The notes beneath the pieces are model-generated. The model worked only from the letters and a program-made list of their open reading frames with translations, ran no database searches and had not been told where the DNA came from. Source: Gracilaria gracilis (Eukaryota > Rhodophyta > Florideophyceae > Gracilariales > Gracilariaceae). Taken from it: a DNA stretch of 64,000 bases. Where the stretch lies: NCBI GenBank assembly GCA_030374805.1, contig JARGSG010000003.1, forward strand, positions 186,001 to 250,000, read 5' to 3'. Every line of letters begins with the position of its first letter. Positions within the stretch are counted from its first letter, which is position 1. This document shows positions 53,016-62,874 of the stretch, one piece after another. A program made the translations under genes and the position numbers.

Positions 53016-54185
53016 TTAAGCTGAAGCTGACGGCTTTGAAACAGGAGATGGTGAACAACGTCCTTCATACTGATACTCAATTCCATGTTTGAGACATTCG
53101 CATTTGTTTGGTGCAGTCTCGTAGCCGTATTTTGTCAGGCAGCACGCAGGCTGGTAGATTTTCGGACACTCAGTTGAAGGGTTCGGTTCAAGAGATGGTG
53201 AAGCTGACGGGCTTGGAAGCGGAGTTGGTGAACACTGTCCTTCGTACTTATACTCAATTCCATGTTTGAGACATTCGCATTTGTTTGGTGCAGTCTCATA
53301 GCCGTATTTTGTCAGGCAGCACGTAGGCTGGAAGATTTTCGGACACGCGGTTGGACGTTCCGGTTCAGGAGATGGTGAAGCTGACGGGCTTGGAAGCGGA
53401 GTTGGTGAACACTGTCCTTCGTACTTATACTCAATTCCATGTTTGAGACATTCGCATTTGTTTGGTGCAGTCTCATAGCCGTATTTTGTCAGGCAGCACG
53501 TAGGCCGGAAGATTTTCGGACACGCGGTTGGACGTTCCGGTTCAGGAGATGGCGGGGTTTCAGTTAGGGCCGGCGCAGGCGGTGGAGGGAGCGCTGCACA
53601 TTTTCCTTTCGACAGCACTTCAGCGCCTTCCATACAATTACACGCACAGGCACTGCTGGTTGTTAGATCTCCATCGGGAGTTGAGCAGCATACCATTCCG
53701 CTCTTATCTGTTTTGCAGGCGCAAAGGCAATCGCCGACGACGGCACCTTGCTGGCACTCACAAGCGCAAGTGTTTCTCTTCTTCTTATATTTTCCCTCTA
53801 TGCGGCAGCATACTTTCGGCCCCGGTAGTTGACCACACTTGCGGTAACAACGACCTCCGAATTTCCCGCGAACAAAGAACGGATCCAAACTGCTTGGGGA
53901 TGCATAGGATTCAACGTTGAATCGATTGTAACCGAAACGCGGTACATTTCGAGCGTAGAACTTCGTCCAGGTCAGCGGCTTGAAGTATTCCTGAGAGCGC
54001 TGAGTGAAGGACACACCGAGCACAACCAGAGCTGCGACGGACAGTGGGATCAGCCACTTAAGAGATGTACGGCGGGGCAGGCGAGCAAAGATACGAGCAT
54101 GCCAGGAAGGTGTTCCTTCTGGGGTGTTGGATATAGGCTCAATCGGAGTCCGCGGAATAGCCTCATAATTGGTGGCAGTATCCAT
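53016..54185 (-). CDS. Membrane-anchored Cys-rich repeat protein
   Basis: 389 aa from the ATG at 54185. A basic cytosolic stretch is followed by one transmembrane segment (residues about 45-62, WLIPLSVAALVVLGVSF), so it looks like a type II membrane protein. The extracellular part begins with a Cys-rich module (CYRKCGQLPGPKVCCR, CACECQQGAVVGDCLCACKT), then three near-identical repeats of about 58 aa: a Cys module CPKIFRPTCCLTKYGYE + APNKCECLKHGIEYKYEGQC and a Pro/Ser spacer (PLPSPSASPSPEPE). The six-Cys module is somewhat Kazal-like but the identity is uncertain. The DNA repeats are almost identical, which implies recent expansion or homogenisation. Function unknown; surface or adhesion role is a guess. 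Confidence 0.75.
   Translation of the reverse strand: MDTATNYEAIPRTPIEPISNTPEGTPSWHARIFARLPRRTSLKWLIPLSVAALVVLGVSFTQRSQEYFKPLTWTKFYARNVPRFGYNRFNVESYASPSSLDPFFVRGKFGGRCYRKCGQLPGPKVCCRIEGKYKKKRNTCACECQQGAVVGDCLCACKTDKSGMVCCSTPDGDLTTSSACACNCMEGAEVLSKGKCAALPPPPAPALTETPPSPEPERPTACPKIFRPTCCLTKYGYETAPNKCECLKHGIEYKYEGQCSPTPLPSPSASPSPEPERPTACPKIFQPTCCLTKYGYETAPNKCECLKHGIEYKYEGQCSPTPLPSPSASPSLEPNPSTECPKIYQPACCLTKYGYETAPNKCECLKHGIEYQYEGRCSPSPVSKPSASA
53100..53562 (-). repeat. Three tandem coding repeats of about 180 bp
   Basis: Each unit begins with GAGACATTCGCATTTGTTTG on the plus strand (from about 53092, 53266 and 53446). The second and third differ at only a few bases; the first is more diverged. 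Confidence 0.8.
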
Positions 54186-54300
54186 CTGAAACAAGGTGCA
54201 AATTCTACGAATTCCCTCTTGGAGAAGAGCAATAATGTAAGGTCAGGTTGTAGAAGGACTGCAGCATTTGAGATGCGCCCCGTTCCGAAAGAAACGGGCC

Positions 54301-54307
54301 ATTTATA
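54301..54307 (-). promoter_or_regulatory. TATA box of the Cys-rich repeat gene
   Basis: TATAAAT on the minus strand, about 117 nt upstream of the ATG at 54185. Confidence 0.55.
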
Positions 54308-54636
54308 CCACTCTTCAAGAGAATCATTCACTATCTATAAGGGTCCGTAACAGGGTTTGTGAAAAGAAAGTAGAATCGCATGGTGTGCCATTTGAAGCTC
54401 TCAAAGCACGTGACATGTCTATAATTACCGGAGATGAAGCACAGGTTTGCACTTGAGACCCTGCTTTCGGGAAGCTCTTCGGGGCACGAAGATGTCCTTC
54501 AGGTTCGGAAGCACTTGAGTTTGCGGATTGTGATTGGTTCATCGCGGGATTTCATGTAGAGTTGAGGTCGGATGCGAGTCAGTGAAGTGGATGCTTCTCG
54601 GTATATCTATTGAACGATCAGCGGTAGAGCTAGATA

Positions 54637-54762
54637 GACGCAGTAGGAATTGAAGCAGCATCGGTTGACGCTGTCGGAATTGAAGCAGCATCGGTTGACG
54701 CTGTAGGAATTGAAGCAGCATCGGCGATGGTTGACGCTGTAGGAATTGAAGCAGCAGCGGCA
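54637..54762 (+). repeat. 30-bp minisatellite, about four copies
   Basis: Unit GACGCTGTAGGAATTGAAGC + AGCATCGGTT. Copies begin near 54637, 54667, 54697 and 54733; the last is preceded by a 6-bp insertion (GATGGT-like). The period is a multiple of three, so it reads as VDAVGIEAAS on the plus strand. Confidence 0.85.
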
Positions 54763-55063
54763 AACGCGATAAGTTATCTAATTTTATGGCATTTTGACCA
54801 TCTGGGCGATTTCCGAATTCACCCAGTATCATCCACATGCCGTCTGTGCATCCGCTTAGATCTCATTCGATGGCCAAACGCATGGTGTATGATTGCGGAC
54901 AGGGTGTTCTGAATGATGTCGAACACTACGCTCTAAGATGCCTAAAACGGAATTGATCTAGTAGATAGATGGTTATGCTTGCATCCACCTCGTGAGCGAA
55001 GCGTCCTCGTGAGCGAAGGGGTTTCGTAGTTGCTGATGTTGTTATCGGATGACCTGAACAGAT

Positions 55064-55125
55064 ATTGGCCTTTCTAGTGAGAGAACGCTTCCTTCAAAAG
55101 GGGGTTCCGCACTATGTGTGCTCGT
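55064..55125 (+). repeat. Dispersed hairpin element, copy D
   Basis: TTGGCCTTTCTAGTGAGAGA, ACGCTTCCTTCAAAAG, then a diverged right half (GGGGTTCCGCACTATGTGTG). It is followed by a GA run, as is copy A. Confidence 0.5.
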
Positions 55126-55583
55126 AGAGAGAGAGAGAGTTACCATCCATCAGATGTCTTTGGAGAGAAAGAAGTCATTGGCATAGAAAATCGAGGAGTA
55201 ATGAAGACTAGCTGAATGGCCCAGACGAGTTGAACCAACCATCTAAGTTTCCCAGTTCAGTAGGCTATTCTGCTCACCCTTGTTATGAAAGCATAATCAT
55301 TTCCATTTTCCCGCCGGGATTTGCTTGGGTTTGTGCCAAGGTGGAATATAACTCAACTGTCGAGTCGATTCTAGTAAAAGCCCTAGCTAGTCTTTATCCC
55401 CGCCAAGGTCGTCGGCGTTTGGTTTTCTTCTTGTCTTCTTTAATGCGAATATCGACGTTCAAATTGTAAGTCGAAGTAAAACTCTCTCTAACAGAAAGGT
55501 CTGCATCACCAAGAACGCTAACAATTATTTTGGCTATTTGGATACTGTCTAGCTCAAATCTTGCAGAGCCGCGTTGCTTTTAA

Positions 55584-57728
55584 TCATTGCTCCGACGTCA
55601 AGTCCTTTTCAATCATCTTTCTGGCAATACTGTGATAAGAGCTCTTCAGCGAGCTGAAAAGCTCTTTCGCGTATTGACCACGCGGATAAACATGATGCAT
55701 GTCCTTATACAAAGGTCGAATGAATTTCATCCGTCCCTGAGTTGATACAAAGTCTTTGACATTATCCATCGCCTTTTCGTACTTCCCCTTAAGAGCAATT
55801 CGGCACCACGCAAACCTAATTTCAGAGTTACGCATGCTGTTGAAGTCACATAATGACTGCATTACATTAGCGCACTTATCATTCCAAACGACACCATCCT
55901 TTATAGTGTTGCCCTCACCGATTTTAGACTGAAGCTCATTTAAGAAGCATAGCTTCTGCTTGGCCTCCCATCCAGTGAACTGCGGAACCCAGTTCTGGAA
56001 CTCTTCATGAGCTTTCTGCAATATAGTCTCCTCATCATCATCTTCGATGCCAGCAAAGAACTTCAGCCATTGACTCGCGCGTGATGACGCTTCCTCAAGA
56101 AGAGAAGTGTCCACTGGAGCTAAATCCGGACACTTTCCAGTTCCGTGAAGCCACAGGTCCACATCAATCTCTTCAGCAGTCTTTGGGAAGGTCTTTTCAA
56201 ACATTCGCACGAAGTCCGAGCTTGAAATGGACTGGTACTTAAACTTCTGAAAGTAGTCTCTCAAAAACTCTTTGAAAAAGGCAAAGTCGAGAACAAAGGG
56301 TGTGAGTCATAGGAAGAACGAGAAAGAAATGCATGCTGCTGACATACCGTGAAAATCAGATCCGTAATCTTCTTTGACGCAGTGCTCTAACCAGAGCAAG
56401 AAGTTGTACCCTTTTTCGTACGGGACACACGAGAAATAGTCATCAGGATCTTCTCCGTCTTTAAGCTTCGTGACGAGAGACGTTGTCTTGTGATGCTCAC
56501 CTACAGATGCAAGATAGTTGTCCAAAGAGTGACGACCCGCTATTGCAGCAAGGCCTTCCACACCCGAGCCATACATTTTGCTGAGTATCCGGCGTTCTAG
56601 CTTCACGGTGAAGCCTTCATTCACCCAAAAGTGACAGCAGTCCCTGCATGACACCAGGTTACCAGCCCAGCTGTGTGCTATCTCATGGATAATGACATTA
56701 ACAAGAGATCGATCTCCCTGCATTCCAGTATACGAAAAACAATGGCAACACAATCATCAATATGTTAATGATATTACAAGGGAAAGAGAAGACGAAAAAT
56801 GGCTCAAACATACCGATAGAAGTGTTGGAGTTACGAACGTAAGCATAGGATTCTCCATTCCACCATAAGGGAATGAAGCTGGAAGAACAAGTAAGTCATA
56901 CCTTCCCCAGACATACGGTCCCGCGAGTTCTTCTGCAGCAGAAAGCATCTGCTCCACTTCTACAAATTCGTATGCTGCATCTTCAATCACCCCAGGTTGT
57001 GCCCACACTTTGCATCTGGGTGACAAGGCCCTGCTTTCCAGGCTGCCGCATGCTAAAGCGAATAGATATGATGGAATGGGAACGGCACAATGAAATCGAG
57101 AAGAACCATCGGGATCATCACTTGAAGATGGAACGCGTTGGGCCGACATAACAACAGGTAGATTATCATATGGTGGTAAAACCGATACAACGGCAGTATA
57201 CGGTGCCTTTACTGCTGGTGTATCTTGACAAGGAAAAACAGAGCGTGCATGAATGGCTTGAGCCTGAGTGAACATAAAAGGTTGGCCGGCCGCTTGATCG
57301 GGTGTCAACCAGTCGCATGCACCACCACCAGGTGATCCACCACCGCAACCATCTGTCTCGTAAGAAACGCAAACTTGGAATGTCGGTGAATCAGATTGAG
57401 GTACTTCTATGGACAAGACGCCACCGACAGGAGATTCATCTTCTTTGGCGGTATATGGAATAGAGGTCCCGTCCATAGTGGTGACCGAACTGACATCGAT
57501 TCCCCTTATATCGAGCGAAAGGTGTTCAGAGGATTGAAGCTTCCGAAATGTGTAAATGGCTCGTCCGGTGAGACGTTTCTTTTCAAAGTCGATGGTTAAA
57601 TAGATGCAGATATCATCGGTAAAGTGCACGCCTGGCCATGAATGGGACGCGGGATCCTTAAAATATGGTAGTGGTGGCTTCACTGCGTCGGGTGGTGAGG
57701 GTGGAAACTCTGGATCTCCAAGAGCCAT
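55584..57728 (-). CDS. LTA4H-type M1 metallopeptidase
   Basis: Three exons on the minus strand: 57728-56814, 56717-56348 and 56269-55584 (656 aa). Intron 1 is 96 nt (GTATGT...GCAG), intron 2 is 78 nt (GTATGT...AAAG); splicing keeps the frame. The M1 hallmarks are all there: the exopeptidase motif FPYGGMENPMLTFVTPTLL, zinc-binding HEIAHSW with the second Glu in NEGFTVKLERRI, and the C-terminal helical domain (RMFEKTFPK...VDLWLHGTGKCP) of leukotriene A4 hydrolase / Lap2. An upstream in-frame start at 57782 would be TTG, so the ATG at 57728 (MALGDPEFPP) is used. Likely a cytosolic aminopeptidase; LTA4-type epoxide hydrolysis cannot be assumed. Confidence 0.88.
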
Positions 57729-58631
57729 AGTTGGTCTCCGAATCAGTTTGCACCGATTTGAAACTGTTGCAGACAGCAGCAAAAAGTATGCTTCGACGCC
57801 TACTGCTTGTAGTGGATTAGCTCTCTCAAAGCGTGTTGCAGATGTCAGATCAATGAGTTGAGTTCACCAAGATCAAGACCGTGCGTAAGGTTACCATCGG
57901 AGTATCTATCTACCGTTGTGAGATGGTCACAAATTTGTCTCCCATCGAAGATATAACAAAAACAAAAAATATTTTGTCAAGTGAAATCGCCCTCCGCCTT
58001 GGTTTTCCGACTGGTCTGTGTTCTTCGGTTCTTCGAACCCGGAGTAAAACGCTACCGTGTAGCCACCGCTACGTGGCGTAGAAGGATTAGCGAGGGCCAG
58101 CCCTCAACCCTTAACCCTTTGAAAAGAGGATACCACAGAAACTGCAGTGGGACAAATTTGAAACCTTTTCTCGAGGCGCAACTTTCTTCGCCAGTCATGC
58201 GTTGAATGAGCAGTAAAGTTAAGCGTTTTCAGCTTCTTAGATACAAGGCACAGCCGTACGCCGTAGGGCTATCACTAGTCGACATTCGGGCCAAGATGGT
58301 CTGACTGCCAGTCGAGTACCAACCCGCAATCACCTGAGCATTTCATCTAGAACCAAGTATGAAGCAGCCGCATACGCTTTAAACTTGACACGGCACGAAT
58401 GTCTTCTCTGAAACGGAAACATTGAGTGGCTTGTTCAGCTGACGGACTTGGGCGACTGTTTGATTTATGACGCCATCCTTCTCGATTACGCTCCAAGTAT
58501 TATCCTTGCAGGTCGCAACTCTTTAGGTGGGTGTTCTTCTGTTGTACTTGATTGTAGTTGGAAGAAATGATTGGGCCCCATGCGATGCTCGGGCTAATAT
58601 CCATGGAAGAAAGACTGCAGTTGTCCAACAT
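57729..58631. other. Intergenic region
   Basis: About 900 bp upstream of the aminopeptidase gene and downstream of the Era gene. Near 58044-58090 short repeated CGCTAC/GTAGC motifs occur. No gene seen. Confidence 0.5.
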
Positions 58632-59660
58632 TTACGCAATCGCAACTCGCAGTTTCAGGTGCACTGTTCGTCCTAATGCTTCGCTCGCGCTCTGCTCGGC
58701 AGTATCGCGAATCCATTCAATTACACGACCTCCAGGGCCGATAACTATACCCATGGCACTTGATCTCGGAACTTTGATGATCTCAGAAACGTAAACATCA
58801 CCGTTTGGTAGTTCCATCATTTTCTCATTCTCAAATCTACATCTGTAGGGCAATTCGTCATGCACCCGATGCAGAAGTTTTTCCCAGACGTGCTGTCTTA
58901 TAAGTTCCAGATCGTCCTCACAATGCTTTGTGTCTGCAGGAACTTCAAAATCGCCTTCAACTGTCATGTCAAGGAGCTTGTCGCGCAAGTCCTTCACGCC
59001 GCGACCATTGTATGCAGACACCATAAAGATCCGGTCCTCGAACGCTGTTGCGAAGTTCTGAATGTCCTTTTGGAAGAAATCAGCGGCCAGCAAGATTCGA
59101 GATCGTGGAGATACCTTGTCGCACTTGTTCAACACAAGCACAAGACCTCCATTTCGTTGGTTCTTGCTACGAATGTCTGCCACTTGCTCCGAAATCCGTG
59201 CACATCTCTGCCAGTATCTTTCACCCCTTGAAGTATCTACGACCACAACGACAATATCTGCGTCTCCAGCTGCTCCCCATCCACAGGTCGTGAGTTCTTT
59301 TCGTTCGGAACCCAGCGTCCTGACAAACTGGCGTTCGACAACGCCTGGGGTGTCCCAGAATATTAGTTGGCGATTTCCCTTCGTAAAAGCGCCAACAGTG
59401 CGGTAACGAGTTGCATTCACTTTTCGAGAAACCGCTGAAACTCGACATTCAATCATTGCATTCGATAAAGACGACTTCCCAGCATTGGGAGCCCCTATTA
59501 TTGCAACTGAAGCAGTCCTCGCATCAGCTGGGATCTCTGGCAGTATTGCAGAGTAGTCTGACGTCGGAAAATGCGGAGCGGTAGCAAAACACTTCGCAAA
59601 CTTTGTTTGCGACCACACTTGTATGGGCTTTCTGACCTGAAAGAGAAAGCTTCGCATCAT
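58632..59660 (-). CDS. era: Era-type GTPase, organellar
   Basis: About 342 aa. G1 is ASVAIIGAPNAGKSSLSNAM, effector RVSAVSRKVNATRYRTVG, G3 FWDTPGVV, G4 LVLNKCDKVS. A C-terminal KH domain follows: SEIIKVPRSSAMGIVIGPGG then RVIEWIRD, with the GxxG loop. This Era architecture (GTPase + KH) is the 16S/12S rRNA-binding assembly factor of the bacterial-type small subunit; eukaryotic versions (ERAL1, ERG) work in mitochondria or plastids. The first about 40 residues look like a presequence. The 5' end is tentative: a pyrimidine tract TTTCTCTTTTCAG near 59637-59650 could also be a 3' splice site, with another exon upstream. Confidence 0.85.
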   Translation of the reverse strand: MMRSFLFQVRKPIQVWSQTKFAKCFATAPHFPTSDYSAILPEIPADARTASVAIIGAPNAGKSSLSNAMIECRVSAVSRKVNATRYRTVGAFTKGNRQLIFWDTPGVVERQFVRTLGSERKELTTCGWGAAGDADIVVVVVDTSRGERYWQRCARISEQVADIRSKNQRNGGLVLVLNKCDKVSPRSRILLAADFFQKDIQNFATAFEDRIFMVSAYNGRGVKDLRDKLLDMTVEGDFEVPADTKHCEDDLELIRQHVWEKLLHRVHDELPYRCRFENEKMMELPNGDVYVSEIIKVPRSSAMGIVIGPGGRVIEWIRDTAEQSASEALGRTVHLKLRVAIA

Positions 59661-60550
<890 letters not shown>

Positions 60551-61446
60551 GCATGATTGCGGGCTATGCTCTGCGAGCGTTTCTGGCGTTGAATGGGAAC
60601 GGTGGTTTTTGGCACTTTGGTGTAAGTGGGATGAAAGTGGTGGTGTTAAACACGCGTTTTATGTGAGCATTAGCACGTACTTGGTTGTTTCATCCGATTA
60701 CTACAGAATAAACTGTTGACATTCTGCTTGTCAGGATATCAGAGCAAACGGTATTCAAATGTTGTTTAGAACGCAAGTCTTTACAGGCAGACCTTCCTAA
60801 AGAAAACTTGTGTTGCGCCATCGGCTGATCAGGTTGAACGTCAAAGTTGGGGTGTATTCTTCTTTGACATGACCTTTCTCTCTGGAAAGCTGTCGACTTT
60901 GCGGAAACAGGGTTTCCATTCGCTTCGAGACGGTTCGGCGGAAGCCGGCCATTGGAGCGAAGTGCATGCAGGGGCGTGACGTGCACGAAAAAGTGGAAAC
61001 TGGAAAAAAAGTTTGGCTGGCGCGAGCACGAAGGTCAGGGGAGCCTTTCCATAGCAGACACTTCGCTCCAGGAAGGGCGCGCCGAAAGCGCGTAATGCAG
61101 ATTTTCGGAAATTTTTAGGCGGGAGGCGACGACCGCGCCCCCGGTCAGTCGCGGAGACGGAGGTGACGCGGCGACTGCAATTGACAATTGGCGGCAGTTG
61201 CGCACCGCCACCTTGAAAGGCGGCCACATGCCGCTGCATTTTCGCCGTACATGTAACATGGCTGCCGATTTTCCCCGCCGCCAACGTTACACCCGACGCT
61301 GTCGCCTCTTCCATCCGCATGGCCGATAACCGACTGCTATCTAGCACCGTTCTTTGTCGCTTCTCCCTTTTACTGTTGTATACTTCTTCCCAACACCTCT
61401 TCATTCTCTTCCCTGTCCACCCCTCTACTCTCCCTTCTCCACCACC
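60551..61446. other. Intergenic region / promoter of RFD-bromodomain gene
   Basis: About 900 bp. 61.0-61.3 kb is GC-rich. The 5' flank of the ATG at 61447 is CT-rich (CTCTTCCCTGTCCACC), typical of a pyrimidine-rich 5' UTR. No gene seen. Confidence 0.5.
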
Positions 61447-62841
61447 ATGACGTTCATCGCCGAGAGCCAGACGCCTAGCATCTATAACGTTTCCTACGAC
61501 AACAAGATTCCCCAGCGTGAACTCAACGACTTTGTGGTCACTCGAGGCGACGAGAAGGTCTCCATCTGCGCCCTGGACGACTCAGCCAAACAACAAGGCG
61601 ATATTGTCGCACGAGGAGCTTTGGTGGCTAACAACGGCGGCAAGACAATCAAGGTCATCTCTGCTCCCTTGAAAGAGTGGTGCATCGAGTATTCGCAGAA
61701 CCCGTCGCTGTGGGTTCGTACTAATGATGTGTGGTATCGCCTCCTGAAGCCGGCCAAGGAGTATGCTCGCACCCACGAGACAGCCAGACGTCGATTTGAG
61801 CTATGTTCCAGAATATTCATTCTGGGCACTACCATGAGTCCAAGTGAATGCAACTACAAGCTCTTCACCCAGCTGCTGTCCGGTACTTACGGCAAAATGA
61901 AGGCCTACACAGAGAAGGAACTGCTAATGGAGAAAGATTTCATTCTGGCGCAGATCAAGAACCTTGGAAACGCGTCGCTCTCGAGTATTCCCTTTGTCAA
62001 GGAGCTACGTGAGAAGAAAACCGGCAATGGAAAAAAGAACGCCTCTAGTTCAAAGAAAAAGGATCCATCCTCCAGTAGTGGGAGTATATCCATCTCAACC
62101 AATGGAAATGGTGAAATCAAGCCCTGGGTACCAACTGGCAGGCTTGATAAAGAAGGCCAGAGCCGGCTATCGAAGAAGTTAGATAAGATTATTCACCTGA
62201 TCAGCAAGCATAAGTTCGCCTTTCCATTTCTCGCTCCCGTCGATCCAGTTAAAGAGCAATGTCCGGACTATTTGGAAAGGGTTAAGAGGCCGATGGATTA
62301 CGGAACTATCAGAAAGAATTTGGACAAGAAGGTGTACGACGATCTTGAAGACGTTGCTAGAGATATGCGACAAGTGAAACTCAACTGTTGCCAGTATAAC
62401 GGAGAAGATCATCAATTTTCACAATGGGCTATCGAGTTGTGTAATAAATTCGAGACAATGGCTGCAAGCGCAGAAGAAGCGGAACTAAACACTATGAACA
62501 AGAGATTGGCAAAGAAGAGAAAGGCATCAGAGGCATTGCCTCCGACTGGTAAATCGAAAAAGAACGGAAAAGGTAGCAAGAAGAATGCCAAAACTAGTCC
62601 GGAGCCATCAGTGAGTGGCTCTCCTTCAAAGGATGATGACTCAACAGGATCGAAGTTATGTGCGAGATCAGAATCGCAAAGTTGTGAACGTGTACAAATT
62701 GCCGGTAGCAAGTACTGTTCCGACGAATGCGGGCTCATAGTTGCCCGGCAGCGGATAGACGAGTTAACCAAGGCCGGATTCTCCGTCGATGATTACATCA
62801 AACACCACGTTACCAAAGCTCTTGTGCACAGCAGGAGCTAG
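61447..62841 (+). CDS. RFD (DNMT1-RFTS-like) + bromodomain + Cys-motif chromatin protein
   Basis: 464 aa from the ATG at 61447. Residues about 20-165 match the replication-foci domain of DNMT1-type methyltransferases: RELNDFVVTRGDEKVSICAL, WCIEYSQNPSLWVRTNDVWY, RRRFELCSRIFILGTTM. A Ser/Lys linker follows, then a bromodomain at about 240-340: FPFLAPVDPVKEQCPDYLER, VKRPMDYGTIRKNLDKKVYD and the acetyl-lysine-binding Asn318 in CCQYNGED. Near the C-terminus (405-428) there is LCARSESQSCERVQIAGSKY + CSDECG, like the small Cys4 motif of CFP1/Spp1-type proteins. The basic Lys-rich spacer suggests nuclear location. No methyltransferase domain is encoded. A reader that links replication-associated marks to acetylation is inference. 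No intron. Confidence 0.8.
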   Translation: MTFIAESQTPSIYNVSYDNKIPQRELNDFVVTRGDEKVSICALDDSAKQQGDIVARGALVANNGGKTIKVISAPLKEWCIEYSQNPSLWVRTNDVWYRLLKPAKEYARTHETARRRFELCSRIFILGTTMSPSECNYKLFTQLLSGTYGKMKAYTEKELLMEKDFILAQIKNLGNASLSSIPFVKELREKKTGNGKKNASSSKKKDPSSSSGSISISTNGNGEIKPWVPTGRLDKEGQSRLSKKLDKIIHLISKHKFAFPFLAPVDPVKEQCPDYLERVKRPMDYGTIRKNLDKKVYDDLEDVARDMRQVKLNCCQYNGEDHQFSQWAIELCNKFETMAASAEEAELNTMNKRLAKKRKASEALPPTGKSKKNGKGSKKNAKTSPEPSVSGSPSKDDDSTGSKLCARSESQSCERVQIAGSKYCSDECGLIVARQRIDELTKAGFSVDDYIKHHVTKALVHSRS

Positions 62842-62874
62842 TAAAACTGCCGTACTTTTTCTCACAAGCTTTCG

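Larger units (their letters stand above)
54186..55583. other. Intergenic region with minisatellite and hairpin element
   Basis: About 1.4 kb. Holds the TATA box of the Cys-rich repeat gene, a 30-bp minisatellite (54637-54762), a hairpin-element copy (about 55064-55125) and a short CTCGTGAGCGAAG duplication (about 54990-55019). No gene supported. Confidence 0.5.
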
